A DNA stretch of 6,131 nucleotides from Desulfurivibrio alkaliphilus (GTDB taxonomy: Bacteria; Desulfobacterota; Desulfobulbia; Desulfobulbales; Desulfurivibrionaceae), in the NCBI GenBank assembly GCA_011048585.1, contig DSDS01000154.1:1-6131 (forward strand), read 5' to 3'. A program made the position numbers and the translations under genes. This document shows positions 1 through 5,722 of this stretch, one piece after another (within the stretch, counting starts at the first letter, position 1; each line of letters opens with the position of its first letter). The notes under the pieces are model-generated. The model saw nothing but the letters and a program-made list of their open reading frames with translations, ran no database searches and had not been told where the DNA came from.

Positions 1-146
1 GCGATCAGCCAGGCTTACGTACACGGGGTACGCGGCGCTTGGCCGCTTGCCCGAACCTGCGGCACTGCTTAACGATTACAGCCCGTTAAATCGACAAGTT
101 GTTGACCATGGTGAACGGATACGGACAGAGAACCGTTCTGTAGGGG
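1..146. other. Non-coding flank downstream of the operon
   Basis: No convincing gene is visible here on either strand. The open frames touching the left edge are short and have no recognisable family motif, so the end of a gene lying outside the window cannot be excluded. Base composition is less GC-rich than in the genes to the right. Small inverted repeats are present: CGTAC (18-22) with GTACG (28-32), GCGGC (32-36) with GCCGC (42-46), and ACAGA (125-129) with TCTGT (137-141). None has a T-tract or a recognised operator sequence. No tRNA cloverleaf could be built by eye. Confidence 0.5.
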
Positions 147-175
147 AAAAACCCGCCATTATTTCCGGCGGCGGG
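147..175 (-). terminator. Rho-independent terminator closing the eight-gene run
   Basis: Read on the minus strand, CCCGCC (175-170) pairs with GGCGGG (157-152) around a 12-base AT-rich loop and is followed directly by TTTTT (151-147). A register shifted to 171-167 with 157-153 also forms. The GC-rich stem plus T-run is the classic intrinsic terminator layout. The 5' arm lies in the last arginine codons of the fumarase beta gene and the stop codon (161-159) sits in the loop, so transcription ends immediately after translation does. Confidence 0.85.
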
Positions 176-737
176 CCTCTTCGTAGAGATCACGTCCCCG
201 CAGATCGTTGATCACCACCGCCGGAAAACCTTCAATCTCGAAGCGGAACATCGCTTCGGCCCCCGCGTCGGCAAACGCCACCACCTCGCTCTTCCTGATG
301 CAGCCGGACAGCATTGCTCCGGCCCCGCCGATGGTGGCCAGATAGATGGCGCCATGACGGACCATCGCCGCCCTGACCTCCGGCGAGCGCGGCCCCTTAC
401 CCATGGTGGCCCGCAGGCCCAGCCCCAGCAGACGCGGGGTATAGGCATCCATCCGATAGCTGGTGGTGGGCCCGGCCGCCCCGATTACCCTTCCTGGCCG
501 GGCCGGCGTCGGTCCCACATAGTAAAGCAGTTGCCCGCGCAGATCCACCGGCAGGGGAGCCCCCTCCTCAAGCAGGGCGCAAAGCCGACGATGGGTCTGA
601 TCGCGGCCGGTATAGATCTCGCCGCTGAGACTGACCAGCTCCCCCGTTTCGATGGCAGCCAGCTCGTCGGGCTCGAACGGGACCCGCAGGGCCCGCAGAT
701 TACGAAAAAAGCGCGGCTCGGTAGGCGATTGTGACAT
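159..737 (-). CDS. Class I fumarate hydratase, beta subunit (C-terminal domain type)
   Basis: This 192-residue protein is the small subunit of a two-subunit iron-sulfur hydro-lyase that interconverts fumarate and malate in the cytoplasm. It corresponds to the C-terminal domain of single-chain FumA and to TtdB. Family motifs seen are GRDQTHRRL (44-52), the YYVGPTPARPG stretch (72-82), AGPTTSYRMD (88-97), the MGKGPRS region (112-118) and the GGAGAMLS loop (137-144). The start chosen is the ATG at 737, because it overlaps the alpha-subunit stop by one base (TGATG) and has a strong AAGGAG (754-749) 11 bases upstream. A longer in-frame start at 812 would run into the alpha gene and adds residues with no family resemblance. 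L-tartrate dehydratase beta is the main alternative, since the two activities cannot be separated by motif alone. The last codons form the 5' arm of the terminator. Confidence 0.93.
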   Translation of the reverse strand: MSQSPTEPRFFRNLRALRVPFEPDELAAIETGELVSLSGEIYTGRDQTHRRLCALLEEGAPLPVDLRGQLLYYVGPTPARPGRVIGAAGPTTSYRMDAYTPRLLGLGLRATMGKGPRSPEVRAAMVRHGAIYLATIGGAGAMLSGCIRKSEVVAFADAGAEAMFRFEIEGFPAVVINDLRGRDLYEEARRRK

Positions 738-1573
738 CAGAGTACGATCTCCTTGTGGCGGTGAGCGTGGCACTGGATATTCACCGCCACCGGCAGGCTG
801 GCAATATGACAAGGAAACAGCTCGAGGTGGACCGCCAGGGCAGTATTTACCCCCCCCAGCCCGTGAACCCCCGACCCTTGTTCATTGATCTCCAGCAGCA
901 TTTCCGCTTCCAGGTCGGCCACGTCGGAGCGGGGATGAGAGCAACCCAAGGGGCGGCAGAGGGATTTTTTGGCCAGATAGGCCGCTTTCTCGAAGCTGCC
1001 GCCCACCCCAACCCCCACCAGTACCGGCGGACAGGGATTGGAACCGGCGGCCACCACCTGCTCCACCACATAGCGGATGATGCCGGGTTTACCGGCCGAA
1101 GGCGGCAACATGGCCATGGCGCTCATGTTTTCGCTGCCGCACCCCTTGGGCAGGAACCGCAGGGTCAGGGCATCACCGGCCACCAGTTCAAGATGAATCA
1201 CCGCCGGGGTGTTATCGTTGGTGTTACGGCGGGTCAGGGGATCGCAGACCGAGTTACGCAGAAATCCATCCCGATAGCCTTGTCGCACCCCCTCCTGGAT
1301 GGCCGCCTCCAGATCGCCGCCCACCCGAACTTCCCGGCCCAGCTCGACAAAAACCACCGCCAGGCCGGTATCCTGACAAATCGGAATCTTCTCCCGGCTG
1401 GCAATATCGCTGTTGCTAAGCAACAACTCCAGCACATTGCGGGCCAGTTCCGACGACTCCCGGTCCCGGGCAGTCAGCAGGGCCTCCAGGGTGTCCGGCT
1501 CCAGATCACAGGCAGCAGCCATGGCCAACTCCCGTACTGCGGCGGTAACCGCACTCTCTGCAATAACTTTCAT
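737..1573 (-). CDS. Class I fumarate hydratase, alpha subunit ([4Fe-4S] domain)
   Basis: This 278-residue large subunit carries the catalytic [4Fe-4S] cluster of an oxygen-sensitive fumarase. The three expected cluster cysteines are C66 in ICQDTG, C145 in KGCGSEN and C181 in NPCPP. Other conserved stretches are RRNTNDNTP (115-123), VGVGVGGSFEKAA (186-198) and the C-terminal CHIASLPVAVNIQCH (255-269). The protein ends just where single-chain fumarases continue into the beta domain, which here is the next gene, overlapping by one base. I prefer the ATG at 1573, one base after the upstream stop and 12 bases from an AGGCGG element. ATGs at 1585 and 1582 are in frame but lie 0 and 3 bases from that element. 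A G8 tract at 857-850 encodes part of LGGV. Ttd-type tartrate dehydratase remains possible. The split form is common in anaerobes and archaea. Confidence 0.93.
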   Translation of the reverse strand: MKVIAESAVTAAVRELAMAAACDLEPDTLEALLTARDRESSELARNVLELLLSNSDIASREKIPICQDTGLAVVFVELGREVRVGGDLEAAIQEGVRQGYRDGFLRNSVCDPLTRRNTNDNTPAVIHLELVAGDALTLRFLPKGCGSENMSAMAMLPPSAGKPGIIRYVVEQVVAAGSNPCPPVLVGVGVGGSFEKAAYLAKKSLCRPLGCSHPRSDVADLEAEMLLEINEQGSGVHGLGGVNTALAVHLELFPCHIASLPVAVNIQCHAHRHKEIVL

Positions 1574-1574
1574 G

Positions 1575-2171
1575 TTAATCATCATCCGCCTGACGCCGGC
1601 TGCGCAGCGCCAGACTCTGTTGTTTAAAATTGTGCTGGACCATTTTTTCCCGGTCCTCCTCCATCACCAAGGCGAATTCAGAGCCGATCCGGTAGATGGC
1701 TCGACCCTGGTGTTCACCATCCTGTTCACATTGGGTGACCCGGGCAAAAAAATAGAGATAGGTATATGAGGGCAGCAGGGCCAGGTGAATCTCGACCAAG
1801 TCCCCGGGGGTGAACTGCTCGAAGGAGAAGAAGGCGATCCCCCGCCCGCTGATGCTCACCTTCTGCAGCTTTAAAGCATCAAAGAGGCTCCGCTCACCCT
1901 TGACCCTTTTAAGCAGGATATTGAGCTTATTATCCAGGTGTTTGAGAAAGTCGGCCAGGTCCGGATCCCGGTTCCGCAGCCTCTCCAGGGCGGTATGGGC
2001 ACCAATATAGAGCTGAATCTCCCCCAGACCCTCTTGGGTATAAATAGAGATCCCCTGCTGGTAATCCTCGGCAATCTCCGCGAACTTTTCCGGGGTTACC
2101 TTCTTGTAAGCCAACAACACTCGATCGGTGGCCCGCACCGCCCCTCTCCGATTCCGCCCCTCAGCCATCAT
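1575..2171 (-). CDS. PilZ-like protein, tetrameric (tPilZ) architecture, degenerate c-di-GMP motif
   Basis: This 198-residue cytoplasmic protein is probably a PilZ-related regulator or structural partner. The C-terminal half reads as a beta-barrel: VSISGRGIAF (105-114), PGDLVEIHLALL (122-133), a strand YLYFFARVTQC (138-148), YRIGSEFALV (160-169) and a final helix with EEDREKM (171-177). The SISGRG motif matches the PilZ [D/N]xSxxG pattern except for Ser in place of Asp/Asn. A first strand, RVLLAYKKV (17-25), is separated from it by about 80 residues predicted helical, with heptad-spaced L72, F75, L76, L79, L83, L86. This layout resembles tetramer-forming PilZ domains such as Xanthomonas XC6012. 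RxxxR patterns occur at 9-13 and 13-17. Start: tandem ATGs at 2171 and 2168 after AGGCGGGGGGGCGA; which one is used is unclear. It follows pomB by 22 bases, suggesting a role in motility control. The family call is inferred by eye. Confidence 0.72.
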   Translation of the reverse strand: MMAEGRNRRGAVRATDRVLLAYKKVTPEKFAEIAEDYQQGISIYTQEGLGEIQLYIGAHTALERLRNRDPDLADFLKHLDNKLNILLKRVKGERSLFDALKLQKVSISGRGIAFFSFEQFTPGDLVEIHLALLPSYTYLYFFARVTQCEQDGEHQGRAIYRIGSEFALVMEEDREKMVQHNFKQQSLALRSRRQADDD

Positions 2172-2174
2172 TCG

Positions 2175-2181
2175 CCCCCCC
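2175..2181 (-). promoter_or_regulatory. G7 tract in the ribosome binding region of the PilZ-like gene
   Basis: The leader between the pomB stop and the tandem ATGs reads CAGGCGGGGGGGCGAATG on the minus strand. The only Shine-Dalgarno-like stretch (AGGCGG, from 2186) runs straight into seven consecutive G bases. Gain or loss of a G would change the spacing from the core to the start codons, so this tract decides both the strength and the choice of start. That it varies is an inference; the tract itself is directly visible. Confidence 0.45.
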
Positions 2182-2193
2182 GCCTGTGAAATG

Positions 2194-2952
2194 TCACCGT
2201 CCCTCCTCCAGCTCCAGCAGTTCCCTGAACCCTTCAAAGGCCCGCACATCGGCCCCCGGCTTAATTCTGAACTCCACCCGACGATTGGCGGCCCGGCCCG
2301 CAGCGGTATCGTTGGCAACCAACGGCTGGCCGTCGGCATAGGCCACCGCCGAGATCCGGTCCCGGGGGATATCGTACCGGGAAGTGAGGTATTCCACCAC
2401 CCCCACCGCCCGGGCCGAGGACAACTCCCAGTTGGATGAAAATGGTGCCCCTGGGCGCAGGGGCACATTGTCGGTATGCCCCCCCACCATCATGCTGGCA
2501 CTGGACTCCACCAGGATCGGGCCCAGTTTATCCAGCAGCCGTTTGAAATCGGCTTTGATTTCGGCCCGGCCCAGGTCGAAGGCCACCGAATCGCGAATCC
2601 GGACCAGTACCTCCCCGGCCTCCCCATCCTCGATGGTCACCAGCCCCGCATCTTCCAACTCCCGGAACATCTGCTGTATCGGTTTTTTGATATCGAAGGG
2701 CACCGTATCAAACACGGTGGCGATGATCTTTTCGGCCCGGGGAACGTGGTGGGCCGGGGTGATGGTCTGGACCCCGAAGGCCCTCTGGATGGAGCCGGTC
2801 ACCTTGAGGAAGCTGGGCTCATCCAGGGTGGAAAAGGAGAGGATCAGCACCAGAAAACAGAGCAGCAGCAGGGCGATATCGGCAAATGTGGTCATCCACA
2901 GCGGGGCCCCGGGCGGCTGGGGAGGCGGCTTTTTGATCCTCTTTTTAGCCAT
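2194..2952 (-). CDS. pomB: Flagellar motor stator protein PomB/MotB (OmpA-like peptidoglycan anchor)
   Basis: This 252-residue inner-membrane protein forms the stator ion channel with PomA and anchors it to peptidoglycan. A short basic, proline-rich N-terminus is followed by one transmembrane helix (about 20-42) with the pattern WMTTFADIALLLLCF; D25 is the ion-binding aspartate. Cys32 lies seven residues after it, matching the position of Cys31 relative to Asp24 in Vibrio PomB. Residues just after the membrane (about 44-62, including SIQRAFG) form the likely plug. The OmpA/MotB domain follows, with VRIRDSVAFDLG, GGHTDNVPL and the GRAANRRVEFRI signature near the C-terminus. It is shorter than E. 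coli MotB or Vibrio PomB (slightly over 300 residues), with a short linker. It starts 9 bases after the pomA stop. Sodium specificity is inferred, so plain motB is the conservative name. Confidence 0.93.
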   Translation of the reverse strand: MAKKRIKKPPPQPPGAPLWMTTFADIALLLLCFLVLILSFSTLDEPSFLKVTGSIQRAFGVQTITPAHHVPRAEKIIATVFDTVPFDIKKPIQQMFRELEDAGLVTIEDGEAGEVLVRIRDSVAFDLGRAEIKADFKRLLDKLGPILVESSASMMVGGHTDNVPLRPGAPFSSNWELSSARAVGVVEYLTSRYDIPRDRISAVAYADGQPLVANDTAAGRAANRRVEFRIKPGADVRAFEGFRELLELEEGR

Positions 2953-2961
2953 CCCGTCGAC

Positions 2962-3726
2962 CTACCTTTTTTCCATGACGTTTTTCCGATCCTTGGGCGG
3001 CAGGAAGGTCTCCAGGAACTCCTCCATCACCCGGGGATTGAGCCCCTTGAGGATCCCCAGAACCCCTTCAATGATCAACTGACGGTTGCGCTCCTCCTCC
3101 TGACTGCGCAGAACCAGTTTGTCGGCCAGGGGGATAAAGAGAAAGTTGGCCAGTACCGCGCCATAGAGGGTGGTGAGCAGGGCCACCGCCATGCCGGGGC
3201 CGATGGCGGAGGGATCACTCATGTTGGAAAGCATCTGCACCAGTCCCACCAAGGTGCCGATCATACCGAAGGCCGGGGCCGAGGCCCCCATGCCGTTGAA
3301 AACCTGCTGCCCCACCTGGTGGCGGGCCAGGGTCAGTTCCACCTCTTTCTGCAGAACCTCCTCGATAAATTCCGATTCATGGCCATCGACACAGTACATA
3401 ATCGATTTTTTGAGGAATTTGTCGGTGATCGGTTGCTGTTCCAGCACGATCAAACCATTTTTACGGGCCACATGGGCCAGGCTGACAATCTCGGCGATTA
3501 CCTCCTGAGGGTTGTTCAACCGCACGGTAAAGGCGTTCATCGCGATCTTGAACGAATTGACCACATCGGCGATGCTGAAGCGGATCAGGGAGGTGGCCAG
3601 GGTCCCACCGACCACGATCAGGATCGAGGGGAGGTTGACGAATATGCCGGGGGCGTCCCCAAGCAGGATCGCCCCAACCAGCAGCACCGAGCCTAAAACC
3701 ACTCCGATTAAGGTTGCTAAATCCAT
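2962..3726 (-). CDS. pomA: Flagellar motor stator protein PomA/MotA
   Basis: This 254-residue, four-helix inner-membrane protein surrounds PomB and converts ion flow into torque on the rotor. The opening MDLATLIG and the membrane segments FVNLPSILIVVGG (29-41), APAFGMIGTLVGLV (150-163) and the GPGMAVALLTTLYGAVLANF region (177-196) are typical of PomA. In the cytoplasmic loop, R88 and E96 sit at the same numbers as the charged rotor-contacting residues of Vibrio PomA. Thr158 and Thr186, linked to sodium binding in Vibrio PomA, are both present; proton-type MotA usually has Ala at the first. The ATG at 3726 is chosen because it begins the family-typical MDLATL and has GGAAAGGA (3745-3738) upstream; an in-frame start at 3789 would add an unrelated stretch from the intergenic region. 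It pairs with pomB 9 bases downstream. Sodium coupling is an inference from residues. Confidence 0.94.
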   Translation of the reverse strand: MDLATLIGVVLGSVLLVGAILLGDAPGIFVNLPSILIVVGGTLATSLIRFSIADVVNSFKIAMNAFTVRLNNPQEVIAEIVSLAHVARKNGLIVLEQQPITDKFLKKSIMYCVDGHESEFIEEVLQKEVELTLARHQVGQQVFNGMGASAPAFGMIGTLVGLVQMLSNMSDPSAIGPGMAVALLTTLYGAVLANFLFIPLADKLVLRSQEEERNRQLIIEGVLGILKGLNPRVMEEFLETFLPPKDRKNVMEKR

Positions 3727-3763
3727 ATATAGCCGCGTCCTTTCCGCTGTTTCTTTGCCTGAA

Positions 3764-3787
3764 GGGGCGACCCGGGCCGCCCGCCCC
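3764..3787 (-). other. GC-rich inverted repeat in the panB-pomA gap
   Basis: In the 72-base gap between panB and pomA, GGGGCG (3787-3782 on the minus strand) can pair with CGCCCC (3769-3764) around a 12-base loop, with an alternative GGGCG/CGCCC pairing and an 8-base loop. It is followed by TTCAGG and has no T-run, so it is not a standard intrinsic terminator. It could be an mRNA-processing or stabilising hairpin separating stator expression from the upstream genes, or simply GC-rich chance. I see no clear sigma-70, sigma-28 or sigma-54 promoter in the gap. Confidence 0.35.
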
Positions 3788-3798
3788 ACCCACTCGGC

Positions 3799-4641
3799 TT
3801 ACTTATCGGCCGGCGGGCCTTTTCCTTCAATCAACGGCCCGAAAGAGTGTTCAGCGGCGGGAAAAACTCCTCGCTCAACCTCGTCCCTGAAGGAGGCCAG
3901 AGCCGCGCCGGCCTGTTCGGCCAGGGTGGCGTACTGTTTGGCAAACCGGGGCACAAAGCGGTCGAAAAGACCCAACAGATCGTGGGTGACCAGCACCTGG
4001 CCGTCGCAGTACGGTCCGGCCCCGATCCCGATGGTGGGGATCGAAACCGCCGCGCTGATCCTTCGCGCCAGCAGGGCCGGCACGCACTCCAGCACCAGGG
4101 CAAAGGCTCCGGCCTCGGCCAGGGCCTCGGCGTCATGCAGCAACCGTTCCGCCGAACCGTCGTCCCGCCCCTGGACCTTGAACCCCCCCAGTTGGCCGGC
4201 GGTCTGGGGGGTCAAACCGATATGCCCCATCACCGGAATTCCGGCCCGCACCACCGCCGCCACGGTGGCGGCAATCCGCGCCCCCCCCTCCACCTTGACC
4301 GCCGCGCAACCGGCCTCTTTCAAAAAACGGCCGGCGTTGGCAATCGCCGACTTTTCATCAACCTGGTAGGAGAGAAAGGGCATATCCCCGATCAGCAGGG
4401 TGTTTTTAACCCCCCGCCGCACCGCCCGGGCGTGATGGATCATCTCCGCCATGGTCACCGGCACCGTGGAGTCGTAACCCAAGGCCACCATCCCCAGGGA
4501 ATCGCCCACCAGAACCAGGTCCACTCCGGCCCGGTCGACCAGGGTACCGAAGGCGGCGTCATGGGCGGTGAGCATGGTGATCTTCTCTCCCCGCTTCTTC
4601 TTGGCCAGTAGATCGCAAACGCTCTTCACGGCAACAACCAT
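3799..4641 (-). CDS. panB: 3-methyl-2-oxobutanoate hydroxymethyltransferase (ketopantoate hydroxymethyltransferase)
   Basis: This 280-residue cytoplasmic enzyme transfers a hydroxymethyl group from 5,10-methylenetetrahydrofolate to 2-oxoisovalerate, making ketopantoate, the first committed step to pantothenate and CoA (EC 2.1.2.11). It shows the TIM-barrel family motifs in order: MLTAHD (23-28), LVGDSLGMV (44-52) with metal ligand D47, IGDMPF (84-89) with D86, VKVEGG (115-120) with K116 and E118, GHIGLTPQ (139-146), LECVP (184-188) with E185 as likely catalytic base, and the later GIGAG and CDGQVLV stretches. The length is slightly above the E. coli enzyme (264). The ATG at 4641 is chosen for its ideal AAGGAG 9 bases upstream; an in-frame start at 4752 would overlap ruvB by more than 100 bases. 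It starts 4 bases after ruvB. A G8 tract (4288-4281) encodes part of EGGA. No other pan gene is visible nearby. Confidence 0.97.
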   Translation of the reverse strand: MVVAVKSVCDLLAKKKRGEKITMLTAHDAAFGTLVDRAGVDLVLVGDSLGMVALGYDSTVPVTMAEMIHHARAVRRGVKNTLLIGDMPFLSYQVDEKSAIANAGRFLKEAGCAAVKVEGGARIAATVAAVVRAGIPVMGHIGLTPQTAGQLGGFKVQGRDDGSAERLLHDAEALAEAGAFALVLECVPALLARRISAAVSIPTIGIGAGPYCDGQVLVTHDLLGLFDRFVPRFAKQYATLAEQAGAALASFRDEVERGVFPAAEHSFGPLIEGKGPPADK

Positions 4642-4645
4642 TCCG

Positions 4646-5722
4646 TCACTCTCCTTGGGGGAAAGGTTTAAGGGGCCCGGCCTCCTCAAAGAGCCCCCGA
4701 CTCCGCTCCTGGCCGTTGCCGTCGTTACGGAACACCCGACCGAAATGCTCATAGGCGGCCCGGGTGGCCATCCGGCCCCGGGGAGTGCGGATCAGAAACC
4801 CGGCCTGGATCAGGAAGGGTTCATAGACATCCTCCAGGGTGTTTTTCTCCTCGCAAACCATGGTGGCCAGGGTCTCCAGGCCGATGGGCCCGCCCTGGAA
4901 CCGGTCGATCAGGGCCAACAGGATCCGGCGATCCATCTCGTCAAAACCAAGATGATCGACCCCCAGCATTGATAGCGCCTGATCGGCCACCAGGGCGGTG
5001 ATCCGCCCCTGGGCTTTAACCTCGGCAAAATCGCGCAGCCGCCGCAGCAGCCGGTTGGCGATCCGGGGGGTGCCCCGGGAGCGGCGACCGATCTCGAGAG
5101 CCCCGCTCTCGTCCATCGGTACCCCCAGCAATCCGGCCGATCGCTTGACGATGGCCACCAGCTCCTCGGGGCTGTAAAAATCGAGCCGCAGGGCCAGGCC
5201 GAAACGGTCCCGCAATGGAGGGGTCAACAGGCCGGTCCTGGTGGTGGCCCCCACCAGGGTGAAACGGGGCAGCGACATCTTGACGCTGCGGGCGCCCGGC
5301 CCCTGGCCGATCACCAGGTCCAGCTCATAATCCTCCATGGCCGGATAGAGGATCTCCTCCACCACATGGTTCAAACGGTGGATCTCGTCGATGAAGAGAA
5401 CGTCCCCTTCCTGGAGGCTGGTGAGGATGGCGGCCAGATCGCCGGGCCGCTCGATCACCGGCCCGGAGGTGACCCGAATGGCGGCCCCCATCTCGTTGGC
5501 GATCACATAGGCCAGGGTGGTTTTGCCCAGCCCGGGGAAACCGTGGAACAGGGTGTGGTCCAGGGCCTCATTGCGCCCCTTGGCGGCGGCAATGGCGATG
5601 GCCAGGTTCTCCTTGAGCTTCTCCTGGCCGACGTACTGACTCAAGAGCTTGGGGCGCAGGTCGGCATCGGGAAAATCTTCCGGGACGACGGCGGGACTGA
5701 CCAGACGCTCTTCCAGATTCAT
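4646..5722 (-). CDS. ruvB: Holliday junction branch migration DNA helicase RuvB
   Basis: This 358-residue AAA+ ATPase forms hexameric rings that, loaded by RuvA, drive branch migration of Holliday junctions during recombinational repair. Domains in order: an N-terminal lead-in ending in LRPKLLSQYVGQ (22-33); Walker A GFPGLGKT (61-68); TSGPVIERPGDLAA (85-98); Walker B with DEIH (112-115); sensor region LVGATTRTG (156-164); LRDRFG (170-175) with the likely arginine finger at R173; sensor 2 GTPRIANRLLRR; and the C-terminal winged helix with GGPIGLETLA, DVYEPFLIQ and RTPRGRMAT. Walker A has Phe62 where most RuvB proteins have Pro (GPPGLGKT); the essential Gly, Lys and Thr are intact. A tail of roughly 25 residues after the winged helix is poorly conserved. 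The start at 5722 overlaps the ruvA stop (ATGA). No truncation is visible. Confidence 0.98.
   Translation of the reverse strand: MNLEERLVSPAVVPEDFPDADLRPKLLSQYVGQEKLKENLAIAIAAAKGRNEALDHTLFHGFPGLGKTTLAYVIANEMGAAIRVTSGPVIERPGDLAAILTSLQEGDVLFIDEIHRLNHVVEEILYPAMEDYELDLVIGQGPGARSVKMSLPRFTLVGATTRTGLLTPPLRDRFGLALRLDFYSPEELVAIVKRSAGLLGVPMDESGALEIGRRSRGTPRIANRLLRRLRDFAEVKAQGRITALVADQALSMLGVDHLGFDEMDRRILLALIDRFQGGPIGLETLATMVCEEKNTLEDVYEPFLIQAGFLIRTPRGRMATRAAYEHFGRVFRNDGNGQERSRGLFEEAGPLKPFPQGE
4649..4656 (-). promoter_or_regulatory. panB ribosome binding site inside the end of ruvB
   Basis: AAGGAGAG (4656-4649, minus strand) lies in the last codons of ruvB, directly before its TGA (4648-4646), and sits an optimal distance (9 bases from AAGGAG) from the panB ATG at 4641. 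This fixes the panB start and implies that ribosomes finishing ruvB can hand over to panB. Confidence 0.75.

Noticed and set aside
1..146. tRNA or integron-like recombination site in the left flank
   Set aside because: The small inverted repeats do not build a cloverleaf, and no T-arm consensus or attC core sites were found.
731..1627. A 298-codon plus-strand open frame opposite the fumarase alpha gene
   Set aside because: It is antisense to a strongly conserved iron-sulfur subunit and has low-complexity His/Gln-rich content, typical of a GC-rich shadow frame.
2172..2468. An N-terminal extension of the PilZ-like protein starting at 2468
   Set aside because: The extra 99 residues would overlap pomB out of frame and have a Trp/Pro/Arg-rich shadow composition; the tandem ATGs at 2171/2168 follow the pomB stop.
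2476..3696. A 406-codon open frame on the plus strand opposite pomA/pomB
   Set aside because: It is a shadow of the stator genes: its translation is rich in His, Gly, Gln and Arg without family motifs, while the minus strand encodes clear PomA and PomB.
3764..3787. Intrinsic terminator after panB
   Set aside because: The hairpin has no following T-run and is loose, with competing registers; kept only as an uncharacterised inverted repeat.
3512..4369. A 285-codon plus-strand open frame spanning the panB-pomA gap
   Set aside because: It crosses two recognised minus-strand genes, is Ser/Arg/Pro/Ala-rich and has no recognisable domain; best explained by codon bias of the opposite strand.
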